A stretch of DNA of 6,069 nucleotides from NCBI GenBank assembly GCA_900554715.1, contig USIN01000117.1:1-6069 (forward strand), read 5' to 3'. Positions 1 to 5,975 of this stretch are shown here, one piece after another; the first letter of the stretch is position 1; every line of letters begins with the position of its first letter. Source of the stretch: an uncultured Bacteroidales bacterium (GTDB taxonomy: Bacteria; Bacteroidota; Bacteroidia; Bacteroidales; Muribaculaceae). The translations under genes and the position numbers were made by a program. The notes under the pieces are model-generated. The model made no database searches, was not told where the DNA came from, and worked only from the letters and a program-made list of their open reading frames with translations.

Positions 1-2
1 TC

Positions 3-311
3 TTCTGGATGGAGCGCTGCCTTGCACCGTTCTGCATGAACGGCGTGGAATTTCAGTTCATCGCCTCATTTTGCTGCGGCATTTCCACCCTGCTGTTCTG
101 CCGCATCGGGCCGCAGCTCCACGCAGACAAGATCCTCATTGGCATCATCATGCTGCTGATCCCCGGCATCATGCTGACAAATTCCATCCGGGATATCCTG
201 CTTGGCGATATCATTTCCGGCTCTCTGCGGCTGGTGGAGGCCATTCTGATGGCCGCAGTCCTTGCACTGGGCATGATGGCGGCCATCTGGCTGATGGGAG
301 GGATCGCATGA
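3..311 (+). CDS. Threonine/serine exporter subunit, ThrE_1/YjjP-like (DUF1212 family), C-terminal fragment
   Basis: This is the C-terminal end of an inner-membrane protein of the split threonine/serine exporter family, in which a YjjP-like subunit works with a smaller YjjB-like partner to export amino acids. The frame is open to the left edge (codons for Phe-Trp precede the first ATG at 9), so the true start lies outside the window. Counting from that ATG, hydrophobic segments lie at about residues 16-31, 41-56 and 76-97. The family-like stretch LHADKILIGIIMLLIPGIML spans about 38-57 and is followed by TNSIRDILLGD and SGSLRLVEAIL. The stop TGA (309-311) overlaps an ATG at 308, the usual ATGA coupling to the partner gene. 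The wording resembles Clostridia proteins and not the Bacteroidales form, which from memory has a different sequence around the IPG motif. The family call is fairly secure; the substrate is inferred from the family. Confidence 0.75.
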   Translation, partial: FWMERCLAPFCMNGVEFQFIASFCCGISTLLFCRIGPQLHADKILIGIIMLLIPGIMLTNSIRDILLGDIISGSLRLVEAILMAAVLALGMMAAIWLMGGIA

Positions 312-322
312 TGCAGGTCTTA
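308..322 (+). CDS. Start of the partner exporter subunit (ThrE_2/YjjB-like), truncated at the join
   Basis: An ATG at 308 overlaps the stop of the preceding exporter gene (ATGA) and reads Met-Met-Gln-Val-Leu before the sequence turns into flavin reductase DNA; the frame then hits TAG at 329-331. In Firmicutes the small exporter subunit commonly follows the large one with this kind of overlap and begins with a similar short hydrophobic N-terminus. I therefore infer that these codons are the surviving start of that gene. The fragment is too short to identify by sequence alone, and the end given here is the latest base both sides can explain. Confidence 0.45.
313..322. other. Join between two unrelated sequences (probable chimeric junction)
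   Basis: Two genes on opposite strands are both broken at this point. The + strand exporter pair stops making sense after Met-Met-Gln-Val-Leu, and the - strand flavin reductase stops making sense after residue 129 (Cys, codon at 313-315). Beyond it, the flavin reductase frame continues only as antisense of the exporter gene until a stop at 211-213. The ten bases GCAGGTCTTA can be read as belonging to either gene, so the exact breakpoint is ambiguous within 313-322. No insertion sequence, target-site duplication or attachment site is visible. Assembly error, chimeric amplification or a real rearrangement would all fit. Confidence 0.7.
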
Positions 323-699
323 TCGTCGTAGTCGATGAGTCGACATTCCATGGCGACGGCGAGTTCTTTGATGAGCGGCGCGTCGACAAAGGTCGATTTC
401 TCGGCATGGAAGCCGGCGCGCTCGAATTTATCGGCCACATGGTTGCCCGAGACGAGGCCGACATAGTCGCAGGCCTTGACATATTGCGCCTGACCCATGC
501 TGATGGTAAAGGCCTTGCGGTCGAGGATGTTCTTGACTGTGCGGTGCGAAGCGCTGAGGCACAGGCTGACCATGTTGTGCTCGCTGATGCCTGCCCATGC
601 GGCATTCATGGCGTCGGCGGTACCATCGGGATTGTATGATGCGATAATGAAGACCGGCTGCGGATATGACAGGGGTCTCGAGCCCAGGTTCTTTCTCAT
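313..699 (-). pseudogene. Flavin reductase family protein (FMN-binding split barrel), C-terminus missing
   Basis: This encodes the first 129 residues of a DIM6/NTAB-type flavin reductase, a cytoplasmic FMN-binding split-barrel protein that in related cases reduces flavin with NAD(P)H or acts on small electron-carrier substrates. Recognisable stretches are the N-terminal PVFIIASYNPDGTADAMNAA (about 15-34), the SASHRTVKNIL segment (49-59), ACDYVGLVSGNHVADKFERA (76-95) and the APLIKELAVAMECRLIDYD segment (about 107-125). Family members are usually about 185-190 residues, so roughly one third is lost. After Cys129 the frame reads antisense of the exporter gene for 33 more codons with no family character. 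ATG at 699 fits the family N-terminus, and the leader is A-rich without a clear Shine-Dalgarno. It lies 78 bases behind galE on the same strand. Whether it is truly broken in the organism depends on whether the join is real. Confidence 0.8.
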
Positions 700-716
700 A
701 TTCGGTTGTTTTTATG

Positions 717-732
717 GTTATTATACAATAAC
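717..732. repeat. Small inverted repeat upstream of the flavin reductase
   Basis: GTTATT (717-722) and AATAAC (727-732) form perfect 6-bp arms around a 4-base centre. On the - strand the element contains TATAAT (720-725). It sits 18 bases upstream of the flavin reductase start, so it could be part of a promoter or an operator half-site pair. At this length it may also be chance in AT-rich DNA. Confidence 0.3.
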
Positions 733-769
733 GGCCACAGCTGACGCTTAGTTCTGACAGCCATGGCCG
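732..769 (-). terminator. Imperfect hairpin just downstream of galE, candidate weak terminator
   Basis: CGGCCA (732-737) pairs with TGGCCG (764-769), and GCTG (740-743) pairs with CAGC (758-761). The two helices are separated by a 2x2 internal loop (CA opposite CA) and closed by a 14-base loop. It begins about 8 bases after the galE stop in the direction of transcription. The bases that follow read TTATTGTAT on the - strand, which is a poor U-tract. It could be a weak intrinsic terminator, an attenuator or a transcript-end stabiliser separating galK-galE from the flavin reductase. Confidence 0.4.
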
Positions 770-777
770 CGGTAAGG

Positions 778-1803
778 TTAAAGATTGCGAAGATGCTTCT
801 CCCAGGCCCATGCCGAGCGGAGAGTCTCGTCGAGAGAGCGTTCGGCTTTCCAGCCGAGAACAGCGTTGGCGCGCGAGGTGTCGGCCCAGATTGCGGGGAT
901 GTCGCCGGCGCGACGGCCTACATATTTGTAGGGCAGCTTGAGGTCGTTGACAGCCTCGAAGCGGGTAATAAGTTCGAGGACCGATACGGGCGAGCCGGTA
1001 CCGACGTTAAAGATCTCGTATTTCTCTTCCATCTTGTGGCCTGTCATGCGGTTGACGGCTGCGACATGGGCCTTGGCGAGGTCGACGATGTCGATATAGT
1101 CGCGGAGGCAGGTGCCGTCGGGCGTGTCGTAGTCGTTACCGAAGATGCTCAGGCACTCACGGATGCCGGCAGCAGTCTGGGTAACATAAGGCAGGAGGTT
1201 GTTGGGCACACCGCGGGGAAGCTCGCCGATGAGAGCCGAGGGATGTGCGCCTATGGGGTTGAAATAGCGGAGAGCTATGCCGTAGAGGCCGGCGTATGCG
1301 CGGCAGCAGTCGCGAAGGATGTCTTCGGCAATCTGCTTGGTGTTGCCGTAGGGCGAAGTCGAGGGCTGACGGGGAGTCTGCTCAGTGACTGGCAGATCTT
1401 CTGCGTCGCCGTAGACTGTAGCCGATGACGAGAAGAGGATGTTGGGGCGATTGAACTCCTTCATCATCTCAACTATATTCATGAACGAAACGAGATTGTT
1501 CTGATAGTATTTCAGCGGGTCGTCGACCGATTCGCCGACTGCCTTGTAGGCGGCGAAATGGATGACTGTGTTAAACTGATGACGCTCGAAGACCTTGCGC
1601 AGAGCGGCTTTGTCGCAGGTGTCGCATTCCTCGAATGTCACATCGCGGCCGAGAATCTTCTTGACGCCATCGAGAGCGCCGGCGTCGGAGTTCGAGAAGT
1701 TGTCGATTATGACGATGTCATAGCCGGCCTCGACGAGCTCGACCGATGTGTGCGAGCCGATGTAACCGGTACCGCCGGAAATTAGAATCGTTTCTTTTTT
1801 CAT
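778..1803 (-). CDS. galE: UDP-glucose 4-epimerase GalE
   Basis: GalE interconverts UDP-galactose and UDP-glucose in the cytoplasm using tightly bound NAD, the last step of the Leloir pathway and a source of UDP-galactose for glycans. The 341-residue protein is full length for bacterial GalE. It is an extended short-chain dehydrogenase: the Rossmann loop GGTGYIGSH is at 10-18, the catalytic Ser is Ser127 in SSSATVYG (125-132), and the Tyr/Lys pair is Tyr152 and Lys156 in PYGNTK. ALRYFNPIGAHP (177-188) and the sugar-nucleotide part RDYIDIVDLAKAH (234-246) follow, then RRAGDIPAIWADTSRA (297-312). The N-terminus begins three residues before the first beta strand, which supports the ATG at 1803. 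It lies 44 bases behind galK on the same strand with no promoter-like TAnnTTTG between them, so the two are probably co-transcribed. The leader before the start is A-rich (AAAGAAAAG). No residues expected for catalysis are missing. Confidence 0.97.
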   Translation of the reverse strand: MKKETILISGGTGYIGSHTSVELVEAGYDIVIIDNFSNSDAGALDGVKKILGRDVTFEECDTCDKAALRKVFERHQFNTVIHFAAYKAVGESVDDPLKYYQNNLVSFMNIVEMMKEFNRPNILFSSSATVYGDAEDLPVTEQTPRQPSTSPYGNTKQIAEDILRDCCRAYAGLYGIALRYFNPIGAHPSALIGELPRGVPNNLLPYVTQTAAGIRECLSIFGNDYDTPDGTCLRDYIDIVDLAKAHVAAVNRMTGHKMEEKYEIFNVGTGSPVSVLELITRFEAVNDLKLPYKYVGRRAGDIPAIWADTSRANAVLGWKAERSLDETLRSAWAWEKHLRNL

Positions 1804-1847
1804 ATCTTTTCTTTAATTGTTATTATATTCTTAGTGTTGGTTTAGTT

Positions 1848-2987
1848 TCAGTCGAGCCGACGGGCGCCGTCACTTATGACGACGTCGTAGAACTTGGGTT
1901 CAAAGCCGTATCGGGCACTATAACGGGCGCGCACCGTGTCCTTGAAGCTGTCGACGAGGTCGTCGCTGATAAGGTTGATTGTGCAGCCGCCGAAGCCGCC
2001 GCCCATTATCCTCGAACCCGTGACACCCGACTCGCGGGCAAGGTCGTTGAGAAAGTCAAGTTCCTCGCAGCTGACCTCATAGTCGCGCGACAGACCTTCG
2101 TGGGTGGCATACATATCGCGCCCCACTCTCTCGTAGTCGCCGGCGCCGAGGGCATCGCAGACATCGAGCACCCTCTCCTTCTCGCCGATAACAAAGCGGG
2201 CGCGGCGATAGTCTTCGTCAAAAATATCGTCTTTGACGGCGTCGAGCATCTCCATCGTGGCGTCGCGCAGTGTGTCGATGCCGAGACGCGCCGAGACGCG
2301 CTCGCATGACTCGCGGCGTTTGTTATATGGCGAGTCTGAAAGCTGATGCTTGACAAGCGAGTCGATCAGCAGCAGGCTGTAACCCACCGGTTTGAAGGGG
2401 AAATATTCGTATTCGAGCGAACGGCAGTCGAGGCGCATCAGATTGTCTTTGCGGCCGAAGACGCTGGCAAACTGATCCATGATGCCGCAGTTGACGCCGC
2501 AGTAGTTGTGCTCGGTCGCCTGACCGATGAGCGCAAGCTTGAATTTGTCGATCGAGCCGCCGTTGAAGAGCTCGTTGAGCGCGAAAGCGAAGCACGACTC
2601 GAGCGCGGCCGACGAACTGAGTCCGGCGCCGAGAGGTATGTCTCCGGCAAACACGGCGTCGAAGCCACCTATCAGGCCTCCGGCCTTGATTATCTCGCGG
2701 CAGACGCCGAAGATATAGCGGGCCCACGCCTGAGCGGGCTTGTCATTTTCTTCGAGACCAAACTCGGCGTATTCGTCGCAGTCAACTGAGAATACTCTCA
2801 CTGTATCAGTATCGTTAGCCTTGATTTCGGCCACTATAGTCTTGTCGATAGCACCGGGAAAGACAAAACCACCGTTATAATCGGTGTGCTCGCCTATCAG
2901 ATTGATTCGTCCGGCCGAAGCAAACCTGTCGCCATGGCAGCCAAAACGTTCGGCGAATATGTCAGATACTTGTTGGCTCAGCTCCAT
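1848..2987 (-). CDS. galK: Galactokinase GalK
   Basis: GalK phosphorylates alpha-D-galactose with ATP to galactose 1-phosphate, the entry step of the Leloir pathway. The 379-residue length is normal. The protein shows all GHMP-kinase landmarks: the galactokinase signature GRINLIGEHTDYNGG at 26-40 (Arg27, Glu33, His34 and Asp36 contact sugar or act in catalysis in the family), the ATP-binding motif PLGAGLSSSAALE at 118-130, the catalytic Asp171 in GIMDQF, and motif 3 SRIMGGGFGGCTI around 325-337. These make galactokinase much more likely than mevalonate or homoserine kinase. The start at 2987 gives the usual short helix before the signature. It is the first gene of a galK-galE unit, and a good Bacteroidetes promoter match lies about 65-95 bases upstream. 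galT, galM and a sugar transporter are not in the window. Confidence 0.97.
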   Translation of the reverse strand: MELSQQVSDIFAERFGCHGDRFASAGRINLIGEHTDYNGGFVFPGAIDKTIVAEIKANDTDTVRVFSVDCDEYAEFGLEENDKPAQAWARYIFGVCREIIKAGGLIGGFDAVFAGDIPLGAGLSSSAALESCFAFALNELFNGGSIDKFKLALIGQATEHNYCGVNCGIMDQFASVFGRKDNLMRLDCRSLEYEYFPFKPVGYSLLLIDSLVKHQLSDSPYNKRRESCERVSARLGIDTLRDATMEMLDAVKDDIFDEDYRRARFVIGEKERVLDVCDALGAGDYERVGRDMYATHEGLSRDYEVSCEELDFLNDLARESGVTGSRIMGGGFGGCTINLISDDLVDSFKDTVRARYSARYGFEPKFYDVVISDGARRLD

Positions 2988-3052
2988 ATATTTGTGTTTT
3001 AGCTATTTATATATTTGATTAATAAAATCAGCTGTCTAAATCATTTATCTTA

Positions 3053-3084
3053 CAAAAATAGTAATTATATCCCGATTGGAGCAA
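3053..3084 (-). promoter_or_regulatory. Predicted Bacteroidetes-type promoter for galK-galE
   Basis: Read on the - strand, TTG (3084-3082) is followed by a 21-base spacer and then TATTTTTG (3060-3053), an exact fit to the -7 consensus TAnnTTTG with the usual -33 TTG. Transcription would start near 3046-3048, giving galK a leader of about 60 bases. The leader is very AT-rich and carries a small TGATT/AATCA inverted repeat (3016-3030). No recognisable riboswitch is seen. Confidence 0.6.
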
Positions 3085-3112
3085 TATAATCGGCGGTTTT
3101 TAGTAATTTTGC
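3076..3112 (+). promoter_or_regulatory. Predicted Bacteroidetes-type promoter for the chrA-chrA-folC unit
   Basis: TAATTTTGC at 3104-3112 matches the -7 consensus TAnnTTTG with the common trailing C, 25 bases upstream of the first CHR gene. The best upstream TTG (3076-3078) is 25 bases away, longer than the usual 19-21, so the -33 element is weak or another sequence serves. Transcription would start near 3118-3120, leaving a leader of only about 20 bases. The region interleaves with the divergent galK promoter. Confidence 0.5.
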
Positions 3113-3137
3113 CGAGTAAAAATGAAATTTTCAAGCA

Positions 3138-3722
3138 ATGGCCGAGAAGTCATTATTACTCAAACTGTTTACTACATTCTTCAAGATCGGCGCCTTTACC
3201 TTCGGCGGCGGCTGGGCGATGATAAGCATCATCGAACGTGAGATTGTCGACAAACACAGATGGATAGACAAGACCGAATTTCTTGATCTGCTCGCTGTCG
3301 CACAGTCGATGCCGGGCATACTCGCCGTCAATATCTCGGTTGTCATCGGCGACAAACTGAGATCGCTGAAAGGCAGTCTGGCGGCCGCATCCGGCACTAT
3401 AATGCCGAGTTTTCTGATAATATTGCTGATAGCGATGTTTCTGACCCCCGATCTTATCACGGGAAATCCGGTCATATCAAGCATATTCAAAGGCATCAGA
3501 CCCGCTGTGGTCGCCCTTATCGTCGCGCCGGTGATCACATCGGCCAAGTCGGCCGGCCTTTCCTGGAAGACCGTATGGATTCCTGTCGCTGTCGCACTGC
3601 TCATCTGGTCGAAGATACCATATCTCTCAAACCCTATACTCTACATCGTCGCAGGCGGTCTCATCGGCTGGGCCATAATGACGCGCAGCATCAGAAACGC
3701 CCGAAAAACATCTGAAAAATAA
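3138..3722 (+). CDS. chrA: Short-chain CHR-family (chromate transporter family) subunit 1
   Basis: This 194-residue membrane protein contains one CHR domain, half of a classical long ChrA. The N-terminal signature is clear: GAFTFGGGWAMISIIEREIV (18-37), then DLLAVAQSMPGILAVNIS (50-67), followed by hydrophobic segments at about 84-102, 119-136, 146-158 and 166-181, with the conserved KGIRPAVVALIV at 118-129. A basic tail (RSIRNARK, 183-190) suggests a cytoplasmic C-terminus. Single-domain CHR proteins usually come in adjacent pairs, and in Bacillus subtilis both members are needed for chromate efflux. The natural substrate in an anaerobic gut bacterium is unknown, so the name reflects family and not proven function. 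An out-of-frame ATG at 3122 was rejected; ATG at 3138 gives the expected short N-terminus. It is probably the first gene of the unit. Confidence 0.9.
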   Translation: MAEKSLLLKLFTTFFKIGAFTFGGGWAMISIIEREIVDKHRWIDKTEFLDLLAVAQSMPGILAVNISVVIGDKLRSLKGSLAAASGTIMPSFLIILLIAMFLTPDLITGNPVISSIFKGIRPAVVALIVAPVITSAKSAGLSWKTVWIPVAVALLIWSKIPYLSNPILYIVAGGLIGWAIMTRSIRNARKTSEK

Positions 3723-3728
3723 ACGGCT

Positions 3729-4301
3729 ATGGGAATATATCTGAAACTTATCTGGAGCTACCTTAAAATCGGATTCTTCGGATTCGGCGGCGGCTATGCC
3801 ATGCTCGCCCTCATCGAGAACGAAATCGTGTCTCCGGGATGGATCACCGAAAAGATGTTTACCGACATAGTCGCCATCTCGCAGATGACCCCCGGCCCTA
3901 TCGGAATCAACTCGGCAACCTATATAGGCTATGTCGCGCCGATACACTCATCGCCGGCACTCGCATCGCCGCTGTGGGGTATCCTCGGCTCTCTTCTCTG
4001 CACCATAGTCGTCGTGCTCCCGTCGTTCCTGCTGGTCAGATACGCGAGCCATTTCATCAGAAACCATCGCGAAAGCGCTTTGATAAAAGGCATCTTCATG
4101 GGACTGCGTCCTGTCGTCGTCGGCCTCATCGGTTCGGCCGCTCTGTTGCTGATGAACGGCGAAAACTTCGGCTACGCCGGGCCCGACATCATCAAAAGCA
4201 TCGTAATCGCCGTCGCGGCCCTCTGCGTCGTGCTGTTCACCAAAATCCACCCCATCGCCATCATCGTGGCATCGGGTGTTATCGGTTTTTTAATTTTCTG
4301 A
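3729..4301 (+). CDS. chrA: Short-chain CHR-family (chromate transporter family) subunit 2
   Basis: This is the second half of the CHR pair, 190 residues, starting 6 bases after the stop of the first. It repeats the domain: IGFFGFGGGYAMLALIENEI (14-33), DIVAISQMTPGPIGINSATY (46-65), hydrophobic segments at about 84-103, 124-142, 155-170 and 174-190, and the conserved GLRPVVVGLIG at 125-135. Compared with subunit 1 it carries the fuller TPGPIGIN version of the motif and ends straight in a hydrophobic segment with no basic tail. That asymmetry fits the family model of two halves with opposite membrane orientation forming one anion transporter, though the topology here is inferred from sequence only. 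ATG at 3729 is the natural start; no strong Shine-Dalgarno is seen. It is followed 6 bases later by folC. Confidence 0.9.
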   Translation: MGIYLKLIWSYLKIGFFGFGGGYAMLALIENEIVSPGWITEKMFTDIVAISQMTPGPIGINSATYIGYVAPIHSSPALASPLWGILGSLLCTIVVVLPSFLLVRYASHFIRNHRESALIKGIFMGLRPVVVGLIGSAALLLMNGENFGYAGPDIIKSIVIAVAALCVVLFTKIHPIAIIVASGVIGFLIF

Positions 4302-4307
4302 TATATA

Positions 4308-5588
4308 ATGGATTACAAGCAGACTATCGACTATCTCTTTAATCAACTGCCGGTCTTTCAGAACAAAGGAGCCGGCGCATACAAGCCTGGACTCGACACT
4401 GTGACAGCCCTGGCGGCGATGTTCGGCGAGCCGCACAAACGTCTGAAGACTATTCATGTCGCCGGGACAAACGGCAAAGGTTCGACTGCCCACACACTTG
4501 CCGCCGTGCTTCAGTCGGCAGGCTATAAGACAGGACTTTTCACATCGCCCCACCTGCTCGACTTCCGCGAACGCATCCGCATCGACGGCAAGATGATTGG
4601 CGAAGATGAGGTCACGGCCTTTGTCGGGTCATATCTCAGCCGCGCCGACGGCCTGCAGCCGTCATTCTTCGAGCTGACGACAGTCATGGCCTTCGACCAC
4701 TTCGCGCGCCATGGCGTCGACATCGCCGTAATCGAGGTAGGACTCGGAGGGCGCCTCGACAGCACCAACATCATCACCCCGCTGCTGAGCGTCATCACGA
4801 ATATCTCACTCGACCACACGGCTCTATTAGGCAACACCTTAGAGCTCATCGCCGGCGAGAAAGCCGGCATCATCAAGCCCGGAGTGCCGGTCGTCATCGG
4901 CGAGGATTCGGGTGTCAGGGATGTTTTCTCCACAAAGGCCGGCGAGACCGGTTCGGAAATCATATTCGCCGAAGACAGGGCTATGTTTGACGGCGTCGTG
5001 AAAACTCCACTTTCGATTACATACAAATCGACACCGTGGGGCGATATAGAAGGCGAGCTGACGGGCGACTGCCAGACAAAAAACACCACGACCATACTCA
5101 CCGCTCTGAAAAAGCTGTCGGAGCTTGGCGTGAAATTCACAGCCGGCGACGTCAGGCGCGGTTTCGCAAGTGTATGTAGTCTCACAGGCCTGACGGGCAG
5201 ATGGTTTAAGGTCTCAGACGAGCCTCTTACAATATGCGACACAGGTCATAATCCGGGCGGCTGGCAATATCTGTCGCAACAGTTGCGTGATGTGAAATCG
5301 CGGCTGCATATGGTCATCGGCTTTGTCAACGACAAGGATGTCTCGTCAATCCTCGGCATGATGCCAGGCGACGCCCGCTATTATTTTGTCAGGCCGTCGG
5401 TCGAACGAGGTCTCGACGCCAACACACTGAAAAACAAAGCCTTGGCACACGAACTTGAAGGCCGGGCGTTCGACAGCGTAGCCGAAGGATATGAAAAAGC
5501 CCTCTCCGAAGCCGAAGAGGGCGATATGATTTTTGTCGGCGGAAGCACATTTGTCGTCGCCGACCTGTTGACGTTGCTAAAACACTAA
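4308..5588 (+). CDS. folC: FolC, dihydrofolate synthase / folylpolyglutamate synthase
   Basis: FolC adds glutamate to dihydropteroate and extends the polyglutamate tail of folates using ATP, in the cytoplasm. The 426-residue protein is normal length for a Mur-ligase-like FolC. The P-loop GTNGKGST is at 53-60, the folate/substrate segment TSPHLLDFRERIRI at 79-92, the metal-binding region VIEVGLGGRLDSTN at 141-154 (Glu143), ITNISLDHTALLGNT at 163-177, and EKAGIIK at 184-190, whose Lys185 is the expected carbamylated lysine. The C-terminal domain has LTGRWF (295-300), DTGHNPGG (311-318), GFVNDKDV (338-345) and FVGGSTFVVADLL (409-421). These separate it from MurC-F. Having one folC suggests a bifunctional enzyme, which the sequence does not prove. 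It starts 6 bases after the second CHR gene, so it is probably in the same transcript, though without functional logic. It converges on ridA with a 2-base gap. Confidence 0.96.
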   Translation: MDYKQTIDYLFNQLPVFQNKGAGAYKPGLDTVTALAAMFGEPHKRLKTIHVAGTNGKGSTAHTLAAVLQSAGYKTGLFTSPHLLDFRERIRIDGKMIGEDEVTAFVGSYLSRADGLQPSFFELTTVMAFDHFARHGVDIAVIEVGLGGRLDSTNIITPLLSVITNISLDHTALLGNTLELIAGEKAGIIKPGVPVVIGEDSGVRDVFSTKAGETGSEIIFAEDRAMFDGVVKTPLSITYKSTPWGDIEGELTGDCQTKNTTTILTALKKLSELGVKFTAGDVRRGFASVCSLTGLTGRWFKVSDEPLTICDTGHNPGGWQYLSQQLRDVKSRLHMVIGFVNDKDVSSILGMMPGDARYYFVRPSVERGLDANTLKNKALAHELEGRAFDSVAEGYEKALSEAEEGDMIFVGGSTFVVADLLTLLKH

Positions 5589-5590
5589 GC

Positions 5591-5971
5591 TTAAAGCTCT
5601 TTCACAGCAATAACCTCGATTTCGACAAGGACTTTCTTGGGAAGTTCTTTAACGGCCACGGCAGAACGCGCGGGATAAGGAGCCGTGAAAGTCTCGCCAT
5701 AGACCTCGTTCATCGGAACAAAATCACCCATGTCGGCAAGGAAAACGGTTGTCTTCACCACATTGGCGAGCGAGAGGCCGGCCTCCTCGAGGATAGCCCT
5801 GACATTGGCGAGCGACTGAGCGGTCTGAGCCTTTATGCCTTCGGGAATGAGGCCTGTGGCCGGATCGATGGGTATCTGGCCCGAAGCATATACGAATGGA
5901 CCTGCGTCGATGGCCTGGCTATACGGACCGATAGCACCGGGGGCTGCTGTTGTTGCAATTACTTTTTTCAT
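5591..5971 (-). CDS. ridA: RidA family enamine/imine deaminase
   Basis: RidA hydrolyses reactive enamine/imine intermediates such as 2-aminoacrylate, formed by PLP-dependent dehydratases, to the keto acid and ammonia, protecting PLP enzymes. The protein is 126 residues, typical for the small trimeric YjgF/YER057c/UK114 fold. Landmarks are APGAIGPYSQAI (10-21, with Tyr17), FVYASGQIPIDPATG (26-40), NVRAILEEAGLSLANVVKTT (56-75) and YPARSAVAVKELPKKVLVEI (99-118). Arg102 is the key substrate-carboxylate-binding arginine of true RidA, and Glu118 matches the conserved late glutamate, which supports the active RidA subgroup over inactive Rid relatives. The start at 5971 gives the usual MKKVI-type N-terminus. 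It faces folC tail to tail across 2 bases. A probable upstream gene ends about 4 bases before its start, so it may be co-transcribed with it. Confidence 0.95.
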   Translation of the reverse strand: MKKVIATTAAPGAIGPYSQAIDAGPFVYASGQIPIDPATGLIPEGIKAQTAQSLANVRAILEEAGLSLANVVKTTVFLADMGDFVPMNEVYGETFTAPYPARSAVAVKELPKKVLVEIEVIAVKEL

Positions 5972-5975
5972 AAGT

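Noticed and set aside
211..312. C-terminal 33 codons of the flavin reductase frame beyond the join
   Set aside because: They are antisense of the exporter gene and bear no resemblance to a flavin reductase C-terminus, so I end the real homology at 313.
763..1428. 221-codon open frame on the + strand opposite galE
   Set aside because: It is antisense of a well-supported galE with all catalytic motifs. The GC-rich, biased codon use of the real gene keeps the opposite frame open, and the translation has no family character.
1746..2309. 187-codon open frame on the + strand opposite galK
   Set aside because: It overlaps galK and the start of galE on the other strand. The translation is Val/Ala-rich shadow sequence without a recognisable motif.
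3016..3030. TGATT/AATCA inverted repeat in the galK leader as a regulator site
   Set aside because: Arms of five bases in very AT-rich DNA are expected by chance, and it matches no operator I know.
3122..3137. ATG at 3122 as an alternative start for the first CHR gene
   Set aside because: It is out of frame with the CHR protein and its own frame gives nothing recognisable.
3839..4342. 167-codon open frame overlapping the second CHR gene on the same strand
   Set aside because: The translation is Arg/His-rich, typical of a +1/+2 shift of a hydrophobic gene, while the CHR frame is clearly conserved.
4523..5242. 239-codon open frame on the - strand opposite folC
   Set aside because: It is antisense of folC through its P-loop and active-site region, Ser/Pro-rich with no domain, and explained by codon bias.
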